Source: DASRFA01 sp035651755
Lineage (GTDB): Bacteria; Desulfobacterota; Binatia; UBA12015
Direction: 5' to 3'
Assembly: GCA_035651755.1 (NCBI GenBank)
Contig: DASRFA010000013.1
Coordinates: 372,001 to 436,000, forward strand
DNA length: 64,000 nt
In this document: piece by piece, positions 24,973-33,300 of the stretch
Layout: the number at the start of each line of letters is the position of its first letter
How positions within the stretch are numbered: position 1 is the first letter of the stretch
Translations under genes and position numbers: made by a program
Notes under the pieces: generated by a model
Told to the model about the DNA's origin: nothing
Seen by the model: only the letters and a program-made list of their open reading frames with translations
Databases searched by the model: none

Positions 24973-25868
24973 TCGCGCATGTGCTGCGAGCCATCTTCGC
25001 GGTGCTCGTCGGTGCCGGCGTCGTGGCGGCCGCCGTAGCGCAAGGCGGGGTGGCGCAGGGCGGACGCACCGGAGACCAGAAGCGCGGTGTGCTTGCGAAG
25101 GACTGGTGCCAGAGCTCACTGACGGTCATGTGCCAGCCGCTCGAGGAGGACACGACGGCGACGCGCGTGAACGTCGCGCCCAGCGGCTCGAATTATAACC
25201 TGACGCCCAACGGCTCGATTTCACGCGACGGGACGCTTTTCGTCGAGGGGTCGTATTCGAACGTCTTCCCGGCCGCCCCGATGCGGTACTTGTCGTGCAC
25301 CGACGCAACGTGCTCCAACCTCGACTTCTCGGGCGCCTTCTCCGCGGGCGCCGCGTTCCGCTCTACGCTCCTCGGCCAGTCCCACGTCATCATGGGAAAG
25401 TGGAACAACAGCGACGGCACGGGGTGGGCCCTCGTCGTTGGAATGACCACGCTCGGCAAGGTGCAGAGCTTCATCGGCAACACCACCGACCAGCACTCGA
25501 CCGTCCTCGCGAGCGGACGCTGGTACGAGCTCGGGATGTCGTTCAGCGGGTCTGTCGTCAAGACGTACGTGGATGGGTCCGGGACGAGTGGCACGTCCGC
25601 CACGATCACCACGAACAGCCTCGACTTCGAGGCCGGCGACGACGGCCGGACCGGAACCGGGCTCGCGGCCAACCTCGACATCCTGTGGGCGGCCTCGGTT
25701 AACATGAGCGCTGCGGGCCAGTGTCGCGTCGCGTCATGTGGCTACCGGAATCAATACGGTTGCTTGTGTGACGCCGGCAATACCGCCTCTTTCCTCTTCA
25801 AGGGTCGCAATGCAGATGCCGGTGGGTGTACACTCCCCGGCGACTGTTACGCCGACGACCCGGCATAG
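24969..25868 (+). CDS. Secreted LamG/concanavalin-like protein
   Basis: 299 residues from GTG 24969, overlapping the previous stop (GTGA). The N-terminal hydrophobic segment AIFAVLVGAGVVAAAVAQG is a signal or anchor. The core SHVIMGKWNNSDGTGWALVV ... SGRWYELGMSFSGSVVKTYVDGS is the classic LamG/concanavalin A-like pattern, followed by a Cys-rich tail. Likely a glycan-binding exported or virion-surface protein. Confidence 0.65.
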   Translation: MIAHVLRAIFAVLVGAGVVAAAVAQGGVAQGGRTGDQKRGVLAKDWCQSSLTVMCQPLEEDTTATRVNVAPSGSNYNLTPNGSISRDGTLFVEGSYSNVFPAAPMRYLSCTDATCSNLDFSGAFSAGAAFRSTLLGQSHVIMGKWNNSDGTGWALVVGMTTLGKVQSFIGNTTDQHSTVLASGRWYELGMSFSGSVVKTYVDGSGTSGTSATITTNSLDFEAGDDGRTGTGLAANLDILWAASVNMSAAGQCRVASCGYRNQYGCLCDAGNTASFLFKGRNADAGGCTLPGDCYADDPA

Positions 25869-25877
25869 GAGGAAGCG

Positions 25878-26903
25878 ATGAGGCTGTTTCTTGCATTGAT
25901 GCTATTGACACTGTCCACTGCCGCGCACGCAGCGGCGACGTGCTCTGCGCGCATCGACCACAAGACGGGCGTCGTCAAGGTCAGTGCCAGCGGTGTTTCC
26001 GGCACCTCGGTCACGTGGGGCGAGGCGCCCGGCGGCCCGTACCCGAACTCCTTCTACGTCAGTGCTGGACAGGTCAGCTGCTTTGCGCCGGCGGCCGACG
26101 GCAAGGGGGTTATGGGCAGCTGTCAGATCGACCAGCTGGATGCCGACGCACGGATTCCGACGGTCGACTGCATGATCTACGTCAAGGATGCCGGCGCCGA
26201 GTGCGCGGCGCACATCAAGTTCTGCTCGCCGCAGCTCGATGGACTCGGCGGCGCGGACGGCGCGAAGCTCGACTACGTACTAGCGCACACCGAGACCGGT
26301 CCCGACCCCATCACCGGCGTCCCGACCGTCAAGCTCAAAGGGGCGAATCTTCAGATCGTCAACAATGTCGGCGAAACCGAGTCGTCTGACGGCACGGGGA
26401 ACCTGATTCTGGGCGGCAACGGGTGGGACAAGCAAGGAACGCCCGTGCGCAACGGCTCGCATTCCCTGATCATCGGCGAAAACGCGCAGTGGTCGGGGTG
26501 GACAAACCTCAACGTCGGCGACAACAACCGGACCTTCGGCGACACCTCGGTCGGTATCGGCCTCGATCACGTCGTCACTGGCTTCTACAACACGCAGGTT
26601 GGCGGCATCGGGAACACCGTTGGCGGCGCGCCGATTGATGGCGGCGGCCCGATTGGGGTTACCGGCGTCGGCGGGTCGGGCAATACGTGCATGTCGTACG
26701 TCGGCGGCTGCATTCTCTCGCGCAACTCGACCACGACCGGGATCCAGGCCGGCGTGTACAACTCCGACAGCACAACGGTCGCGGCCGAGGGTGCGGCGAC
26801 CTTCAACACCAAGAACGTGACCGTCGCGGCCAGCGCGACCGGGGCCACCGTCAAGGGCAAGGTCGGCGGCGCGCCGATCACGCAGGCGTTTCTCAACCAA
26901 TGA
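25878..26903 (+). CDS. Secreted adhesin-head-like protein
   Basis: 341 residues; TAGGAGGAAGCG precedes the ATG. Signal peptide RLFLALMLLTLSTAAHA-A. After a Cys-containing N-terminal domain, the region 160-330 has Gly/Asn-rich short repeats (GDNNRTFGDTSVGIGLDHV; FYNTQVGGIGNTVGG) like the beta-roll heads of trimeric adhesins. Codons 10-14 are part of a TTGACA-type regulatory element. Its stop overlaps the head-closure gene. Confidence 0.6.
   Translation: MRLFLALMLLTLSTAAHAAATCSARIDHKTGVVKVSASGVSGTSVTWGEAPGGPYPNSFYVSAGQVSCFAPAADGKGVMGSCQIDQLDADARIPTVDCMIYVKDAGAECAAHIKFCSPQLDGLGGADGAKLDYVLAHTETGPDPITGVPTVKLKGANLQIVNNVGETESSDGTGNLILGGNGWDKQGTPVRNGSHSLIIGENAQWSGWTNLNVGDNNRTFGDTSVGIGLDHVVTGFYNTQVGGIGNTVGGAPIDGGGPIGVTGVGGSGNTCMSYVGGCILSRNSTTTGIQAGVYNSDSTTVAAEGAATFNTKNVTVAASATGATVKGKVGGAPITQAFLNQ
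25904..25918 (+). promoter_or_regulatory. TTGACA-type site inside a signal-peptide sequence
   Basis: ATTGACACTGTCCAC lies 27 bases into the coding sequence and encodes part of the signal peptide. Same orientation as transcription. A second gene (43.82 kb) has the element at an equivalent place. Confidence 0.5.
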
Positions 26904-27265
26904 GCAGTTACCTCGGATCATCGATCGAGCGCCTCCGCCGCCGGACGGGGTTCACCATCACCGTCAAGCGGAAGACGGGGGCGTTCAATCGCGTGACGGC
27001 GACGCGGGCGTCGGGCGAGCAGTCTGTCTCGACGCCCGCGACGTACACCCGCGGGCTGCAGCGGAGCATCAAGGGAGACCCGCTCACGAGCGCGCAGGCG
27101 TACTATGGCGTCCCGTCCGCGCCGTTCGTCGGCGTCTTCGAGCCGCGTGACTCGGACCTCGTGGTCGACGGCTCGAGCGAGTACCGCATCCTGTCCGTCG
27201 AGCCGCAGCGGCGCGGCGCGGACGTCGTCGGCTACCGGCTGTACGTCGGCGGAGTGGTGAGCTGA
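26900..27265 (+). CDS. Head-closure (neck) protein
   Basis: 121 residues; ATG overlaps the preceding stop. Contains SIERLRRRTGFTITVKRKTG, FEPRDSDLVVDGSSEYRILSVEPQ and a beta-strand end, a size and pattern common for head-closure or stopper proteins between the connector and tail completion. Assigned mainly by position. Confidence 0.6.
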   Translation: MSSYLGSSIERLRRRTGFTITVKRKTGAFNRVTATRASGEQSVSTPATYTRGLQRSIKGDPLTSAQAYYGVPSAPFVGVFEPRDSDLVVDGSSEYRILSVEPQRRGADVVGYRLYVGGVVS

Positions 27266-27723
27266 TGCCGACGATCGGCCTGGCAAAGTTCATCCGCGAG
27301 TCCGAAGCGATCAAGGTCGAGGGGCCCGAGCTCGTCGCCGAGGGATTCCGCGAGCTCGTCCGATTCTCGTTCGACCGCGTCGTGGAGAACTCGCCGACGG
27401 CCGACCCGGACGCGCCGGGCTCGGGGCGCCTCCGCGCTTCGTGGACGGCCGCGGCCGGCGCCCCCGACTACGAGTTCGCGCCGCTGCCGGCGGCCGGCGG
27501 CCGGATCCCGGCGCCCAGGACGCCCGCACTCGCCGACGTCGACCTCGGCGACGAGGTGTTCATCGCCAACGGGTCGCCGTGCGTCTCGACGGTGAACGAC
27601 CGGACCGCGTTCGTGGACGCGAACATCGAGGCGACCCAGGCGAAGGCGGAAGAGATCGCGGCGCGGCTCTCGAACCGCGAGATCTCCGGCGCGCGCGCGA
27701 TCCAGCGTGCGAAGGCGGCCTGA
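27265..27723 (+). CDS. HK97 gp10-like tail completion protein
   Basis: 152 residues with VAEGFRELVRFSFDRVVENSPTA, SGRLRASWTAAAG and EVFIANGSPCVSTVNDRTAFVDANI, the pattern of gp10-like neck/tail-completion proteins. Overlaps its upstream neighbour by one base. Confidence 0.75.
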   Translation: MPTIGLAKFIRESEAIKVEGPELVAEGFRELVRFSFDRVVENSPTADPDAPGSGRLRASWTAAAGAPDYEFAPLPAAGGRIPAPRTPALADVDLGDEVFIANGSPCVSTVNDRTAFVDANIEATQAKAEEIAARLSNREISGARAIQRAKAA

Positions 27724-27726
27724 GCC

Positions 27727-28155
27727 ATGGCAGACACGCAACGCATCCAGCAAGCGATTCGCTCACGCATCGAAACGCTCGTAGTCGCGCCGAACCCGAG
27801 CATTCTCTGGTTCTACCGCTGGCAGCAGCGCGAGTACGCCGGCCTCACGGTCTCGCACGTGATCACCGACATCGTGCCATCCGAGTCGAAGCAGGTCGCC
27901 ATGGGATCACCGCGGCTGTTCCGGACGCGGGGCATTCTGGCGTTCCGGATCGCGACGCCGCTCGACTCGGGCTCCGGTCCGAACGAGGCGATCGGCGACC
28001 TGATCGAGCCGCATTTCCTTGCTCTGGTGGACACGAGCACCGACCCGCCGATCCGGTACCGGAAGCCGTACTGGTCGCCGTGGGAGGTGCCGGACGAGTC
28101 CATGTACATCGGGCGCCTCGTCGTGCCCTGGCAAGCCGACACGAACGAGCCGTAG
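27727..28155 (+). CDS. Tail terminator protein
   Basis: 142 residues with IQQAIRSRIETLVV, SHVITDIVPSESKQVAMGSPRLFRTRGIL (middle part), GDLIEPHFL and YIGRLVVPWQADT, a DUF4128-like tail-terminator layout. It would cap the tail tube. Followed by a regulatory gap before the tube gene. Confidence 0.7.
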   Translation: MADTQRIQQAIRSRIETLVVAPNPSILWFYRWQQREYAGLTVSHVITDIVPSESKQVAMGSPRLFRTRGILAFRIATPLDSGSGPNEAIGDLIEPHFLALVDTSTDPPIRYRKPYWSPWEVPDESMYIGRLVVPWQADTNEP

Positions 28156-28176
28156 CCGCGAAGCGCGGCCGGGAAA

Positions 28177-28242
28177 TAGGGCGATCGATTGATCTAATCG
28201 GTCGTTTGAACTAGAGGTAGGTAGGCCGTTGACAGTGTCAAC
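28177..28242 (+). promoter_or_regulatory. Late-motif copy 3 plus a palindromic TTGACA site
   Basis: TAGGGCGATCGATTGATC, then TAATCG and GTCGTTTGAAC (28177-28211), matching the motif before the scaffold gene. Seventeen bases later GTTGACAGTGTCAAC (28228-28242) is a perfect palindrome around its central base. Combination suggests a late promoter with an adjacent repressor site ahead of the tail tube gene. Confidence 0.55.
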
Positions 28243-28296
28243 GGAGAAAGGAGCGGAAATCAACGCGCCTCGGGTGGGCGGCGGGGGAGTGGGGAG

Positions 28297-29478
28297 ATGG
28301 CAGAGGCGGATACCTCAAACAGCAGATTCGCGATCGTCAAGGAGTCCTCGATCGGGGTGAATCCCGGGACGGGCGCGAAGTACATGCGGGGCACCTCCTT
28401 CTCCGGCCAGGAGAAGCAGAACCGCACCACCTCCGCGGAGGTGAACGGCAACCGCAATCCGCGCGAGAACGTGCGGACAAGCGCGAACCCCGAGGTCTCC
28501 GTCGACTTCGAGTTCTCGCCGAACAACCTCGACAACATCCTCGAGGGCGCGATGATGAGCGCCGCGTTCGCGGCCGCTCCGTCGCTCTTGACCGGCAACA
28601 TCCAGGCGGTCGCCGCCGGCCCCTCCTTCACCACGTCGGGCACGCCGTCGCTCGCGGGGATCGCGAAGGGTCAGTGGTTCCAGACTTCGACCTTCACCAA
28701 CGCAGCGAACAACGGATGGTTCCGCGCCGCCGCGGCCTCCACCTCCACCTCCGTCACGGTCGAGGCGGGCTCGGGTATCGTCGACGAGGCGAGCGCCTCC
28801 CGCAAGCTGCAGGTCTCCTCGCTGATCACGATCGGCACCACGCGCGTCAGCTTCTCCGCAGAGAAGCAGTTCCCCGACGTCAGCGTGTTCGAGCAGTTCA
28901 ACGGCCTCGTGATTGACCAGCTCTCGATGCGGTTCTCCGACGAGCAGATCATCACCGGCAGCATCAATTTCATGGGCACCAACTCGGTCGCCGCTGCGAC
29001 CTCCACCGGCATGGGCACGGTGGCCGCGGCGGGCACCGAGCTGATCGCGGCGGCGGTCGACACTCTGCGCGGCCTGAAGGAGGGCTCGCTCGGCGCCGAC
29101 GCCACGCACAAGCTCACCGAGCTCTCGCTGCAGATCTCGAACAAGGCTCGCGTGAAGCGCCAGATCACCGCGCTGAACCCCTTCGACATCGGAATCGGCG
29201 TCGCGGAAATCACGCTCCAGGCGACCCTCTACCTTCGCGACAAGAGCGTCATCGACAAGTTCCGGAACAACACGGTGACGCCGTTCTCGTGGCGGATCAT
29301 CGGCCGCTCGGCGACCGACCCGTCCTACGTCTTCACCGTGCCGCAGGGCCGGATCACCGTCCTCGACGACCCGATCCCCGGCAACAGCCAGGACGCCTAC
29401 CAGAACGTCACGATCGTCGCGGAGACGGACGCGAACAACATCGGGTTCCAGATCGACAAGATCATCGCGATCCCCTGA
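28297..29478 (+). CDS. Major tail tube protein
   Basis: 393 residues. It has NSRFAIVKESSIGVNPGTG, VNGNRNPRENVRTSANPEVSVDFEF (in part), VSFSAEKQFPDV, NSVAAATSTGMG, LQISNKARVKRQITALNPFDIGIG and a final YQNVTIVAETDANNIGFQIDK. This is the pattern of large siphoviral tail-tube proteins with an added immunoglobulin-like insertion at about 100-170. Hexamers would stack along the tape measure. Confidence 0.8.
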   Translation: MAEADTSNSRFAIVKESSIGVNPGTGAKYMRGTSFSGQEKQNRTTSAEVNGNRNPRENVRTSANPEVSVDFEFSPNNLDNILEGAMMSAAFAAAPSLLTGNIQAVAAGPSFTTSGTPSLAGIAKGQWFQTSTFTNAANNGWFRAAAASTSTSVTVEAGSGIVDEASASRKLQVSSLITIGTTRVSFSAEKQFPDVSVFEQFNGLVIDQLSMRFSDEQIITGSINFMGTNSVAAATSTGMGTVAAAGTELIAAAVDTLRGLKEGSLGADATHKLTELSLQISNKARVKRQITALNPFDIGIGVAEITLQATLYLRDKSVIDKFRNNTVTPFSWRIIGRSATDPSYVFTVPQGRITVLDDPIPGNSQDAYQNVTIVAETDANNIGFQIDKIIAIP

Positions 29479-29557
29479 TCGCGGCTGACTCGCTGCCGGC
29501 TACTCGTCGCGGGGGCGGCGTGCGGCTCGGGTAGCAGCAGACCAAGAAGGTCAATCC

Positions 29558-29962
29558 ATGAATATCGGCATGCTGAAGTCCCCCATCTCGGACGAGGGCA
29601 CGATGACGGACCTCCCGGATTTCCCGGGGGTCCGCGTGTCCGTCCGGACCACGGACCATCCAGACTACCAGGGCTACATCGCGCGCGCGATCGAGCGCGA
29701 GCAGGCCGGCTCGCGGAACGGCAAGGTCGAGCCGAAGGTCCGCGACGAGATCGTCGCGAAGGCGACCGCGAAGCACCTCCTGATGGACTGGGAGGGCGTC
29801 ACGAGCGAGAGCGGCGAGGTTCTCCCGTTCGACCGGAAGCTGGTCACCGGCTGGGCGGAAGACCTCAAGAACTACGGTCGCTTCTTCGACCGCGTGCTGA
29901 GCGCGTCGGTCAAGGTCACGAACAGGATCGCCCAGGAGCGTGAAGATCTGGGAAACGACTGA
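29558..29962 (+). CDS. Tail assembly chaperone, upstream frame
   Basis: 134 residues; position between tail tube and tape measure. The C-terminal segment RKLVTGWAEDLKNYGRFFDRVLSASVKVT is helical. Its last codons contain the slippery heptamer G-GGA-AAC (29950-29956) in the correct zero frame, so a fraction of ribosomes should shift -1 into the next frame to make a fusion chaperone. Confidence 0.75.
   Translation: MNIGMLKSPISDEGTMTDLPDFPGVRVSVRTTDHPDYQGYIARAIEREQAGSRNGKVEPKVRDEIVAKATAKHLLMDWEGVTSESGEVLPFDRKLVTGWAEDLKNYGRFFDRVLSASVKVTNRIAQEREDLGND
29950..29956 (+). promoter_or_regulatory. -1 programmed frameshift site GGGAAAC
   Basis: The heptamer is phased X-XXY-YYZ relative to the upstream chaperone (codons GGA AAC GAC TGA). 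After a -1 shift the ribosome continues in the frame that runs to 30324. Same arrangement as the lambda G/GT site. Confidence 0.75.
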
Positions 29963-30324
29963 CGGAATGGGTCGAGCGCGTGCTGGAGCGATCCAGCATG
30001 ACGCCGGCCCAGCGTCGCAACACCGACAAGAGGGTCAGGGAAGGGCTCCCAGCTGAGCTGGGAGTCGTTCCGAAGCTCGACGGCGTTGCGGCGTACTACG
30101 CGAGACTCTGGACCGACCTTAGATCACACACCCCCTCCGAGCACCCCCTCTCCCTCAACGACCTCATCTCCTTCGTCGGTCGCGACGGTGCGTTCCACGT
30201 GCTCCCGCTCCTTCAGGCGATGGACGGGGCCCGCTTCGAGTTCATCGGCCGCAAGCGCGAAGCGGACATGAAGAGGCAGGAGGCGAGAACGAAGGCGGCC
30301 AGGTCGCGGGGACGGCGGAGGTAG
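29956..30324 (+). CDS. Tail assembly chaperone, -1 frameshift extension
   Basis: The open frame after the shift runs from 29956 to 30324. Internal ATG 30001 could make only a shorter protein. It carries LPAELGVVPKLDGVAAYYARLW, NDLISFVGRDGAFHVLPLLQ and an Arg/Lys-rich end. In relatives the fusion form bridges the tape measure and tail tube during assembly and is absent from the virion. Confidence 0.7.
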   Translation, partial: RLTEWVERVLERSSMTPAQRRNTDKRVREGLPAELGVVPKLDGVAAYYARLWTDLRSHTPSEHPLSLNDLISFVGRDGAFHVLPLLQAMDGARFEFIGRKREADMKRQEARTKAARSRGRRR

Positions 30325-30361
30325 GGGGCGTGGCGGCGCGCGGCGAGGAGCGGCAGGTCTA

Positions 30362-33300
30362 ATGCCCTCCGTACAATATAGTATTGACGCCAGGGGCTCC
30401 GAACAGGGCGCCGCGCGCTTCTCCGCCTCCGTCGACAAGATCATCGCCGACGCCACGCGCGCCGCGAATGCGATCGCCGTCGTCGACAAGGCGATGGCGG
30501 CCGCCGGCCAAACGGCGACCTCGAGCGCCTCGCAGATCGCGCAGATCCTCACGCCGCTCCGGCAGGTCGCCAGCGGCGCCACGCCCGCGCGTTCCCAGGT
30601 CACCGGCCTCACGGTCGCCATGCGCGATCTCGGCAGCGCGAGCGTGCTGGCCTTCGGGCCCCTGTCCGGCATCGGCTCGCGGTTCACCGCCGTCGGCGCG
30701 CTCGCAGGTAGGGCGAACCTCGCCCTGGGCGCGAGCATCGCCGTCGTCACGGGCGTCGGCGTCGCTTTCTTCGGGAGTGTCAAGGCCGCGGCGGACTTCG
30801 AAGAGGCGATGATCCGCGTGGCGAAGGTCACGAACGACACACCGGCGCAGCTGCGCGCCATGAGCGCCCAGGTACTCCAGCTGTCAGCGACGCTCGGCGT
30901 GCCGGCCACCGAGCTCGCGAAGATCGAGCAGGGTGCGGCCCAGCTCGGGGTCAGGGGATCCGCGAACCTCGCGGCCTTCGCGGCCCAGGTCGGGATGCTG
31001 ACGCGCACCACCGACCTGACGGCCGAGGCGGCAACGAACTCCCTCGGTCGCCTGATCGCGCTCACGCACGAGTCGGTCTCGAACGTCGCAGGGATGGCGG
31101 CGTCGCTCACGGCGCTGGGCAACAACTCGAAAACCACGGAGTCGTCGATCCTCACGATGACGGAAACGCTCGCGCGCGCGACCGCGGCGTTCCACGTCAA
31201 CTCGCAGACCCTCCTCGCCGTCGGCGGCGCGCTCGCGGACGTCGGCGCGAAGAACCAGAGCAGCGCGACGGCCCTCAGCCAGATCTTCGTCAAGATCACG
31301 CAGGCGGCGGCCACCGGAAAGGATCTGCAGAAGTTTGCGGACGTCGTCGGGATCACCGCCGACGAGTTCCAGCGGCTCGGCAAGGTCAACCCGGCGGACG
31401 TTTTCCTGAAGTTCCTCGGCGCCCTGGCGCAGCAGGGCCCGCGCGCGGTCGACACGCTCCAGCAGCTCCACATTGGCAGCACCCGCAATACCGCGGTGAT
31501 GCTCTCGCTCGGCCAGGTGCTGGGTACCGTCAATCGCAATCTGGCCATGGTCGCCGACCAGTACAAGAACCCGACGGCGACCGCGAGCGAGTTCGAGCGC
31601 ATGAACGACGCGCTCAACCGGCAGCTGGAGATCTCCGGTGTCCGGCTCCACGACTTGGCCATCAGCGCCGGCAGCGAGTTCGTGCCGCCTATCACGCAAG
31701 CGACGAAATCGCTGAACGACTTCCTGGGTGTCCTGCTCGGCGTCGAGAAGGTGGACCCGAACAGCCTCGGGACGACGCTCGGACAGGGCGCAAAGCTCGC
31801 TGCCGACGCGTGGCACGCACTCGAGACGGCAATCATTCCCGTCCTCGGTCTAATGAACGACGCGGCCAAGGCTGCTGCGTCAGGCGACTTCGACAAGGGC
31901 ACGCATGACCTGATCGACAACCTCATCAAGCGCCTCTCTGATGCCGGCGTCGAAATCGACGACTTCTGGGAGAAGCTCAAGCACGGCGGCGCCGAGCTGC
32001 CGTCGACGTCGACGGAGGTCGCCGATTTCACCGACTCGCTCGACAACGCAAGTCAGGGAGCCCGCGTCTGTTCCGATGAGTTCGCAAATCTCTCATCGGA
32101 AGTGCTGGACCTGAACGCGGCGTTTGGCGCTAGCGACGTCGACAAGTTCACGCAGAAGCTCAGGGATCAGATCGCCGTCCTGCGGATTCGGAACACGCAG
32201 GGCGATGCGGCCGCCAACACCGAGCAGTTCGTCCGGGATCAGGATCGGAAGGGCAAGGTCGTAACGGACGACGAGAAGAAGGACATCCTCGATCTCGAGC
32301 GCACCCTCGTCGGCCTCCAGAACGCGCACAAGGGCCTCGCCAGAGAGACCGCCAGCACCGCGCGCGAAACGGACAACTTCTCCAAGAAGATGGCGAACGA
32401 GACCGCCGCCGCGAACGCGCAGACGGCGATCTGGGAGCAGGTCTCCGCCGGCACGCTGTCGTTCTCGGAGGCCGAGGTCCGCGCCGCCGCCGCGAGCGAT
32501 TCGCTCGGCAAGGGCATGCGGACGGAGGCGGAGATCCAGGCCGCGCTCGCCGCAAACAAAGCGAAGGCAACCGCGGCCACCGAGAAGGAGATCGCCGTCG
32601 GCACGCAGACGCTGGCTGGGATCGAGGCCCAGATCAAGGCGTACGACGAGGCCGCGGCAGCCGGACTGTCGAAGGCGGACGCCGACCTGAAGGCCGCGGA
32701 CGCGCTCCTGAAGGTCCAGGCCGCGGAAAAAGCGCGCGACGTCGGCGAGGACCGCGCGCGCCGCTGGCTCGTCGAGAAAGAGGCGATTGACGCCGCTACT
32801 GACGCGCTCGAGCGACGCAGGGCGGTCCAATCGCAACTCGACGAGACGAGCAAGCTTCAGCTCGAGCTCCAGCTCACGCAACAGGTCAACCAGGGCCTGA
32901 TCACCGAGCTCGACAAGAAAATCGCCATCGCGCGCCAGCAGGCGGAAATCAATCACCAGAGCGCCGACGAGGCGGAGCACCAGGCCAGGATCACTGATGC
33001 GATCGAGCGCGAGAACCTCGCGTACATTCACCTCGGTTCGACCATCAAGGACTCGTTGAGTCAGGTCGGCGACGCGCTGATCAGCGGCACGCTCAAGTGG
33101 GGTGAGGCGGGGAAGTCCTTCGGCCTGGCAATGGGCAAGCGCTGGGTCGAGGGGATGATCGACAGCAAGCTCCATGACTTCGACCCTACTGTCAAAGCAA
33201 ACTTTCTCGACCTCGCAGGCGAGGGCAATTCGATCTTCAAGACGCTGTTCTCGGGCGTTTCCGACGGCTCAACTCCCACCGGCGGCACCGGCGGCATCAA

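Noticed and set aside
20226..29478. Diversity-generating retroelement near the secreted and adhesin-like genes
   Set aside because: No reverse transcriptase and no template/variable repeat pair was found in the window.
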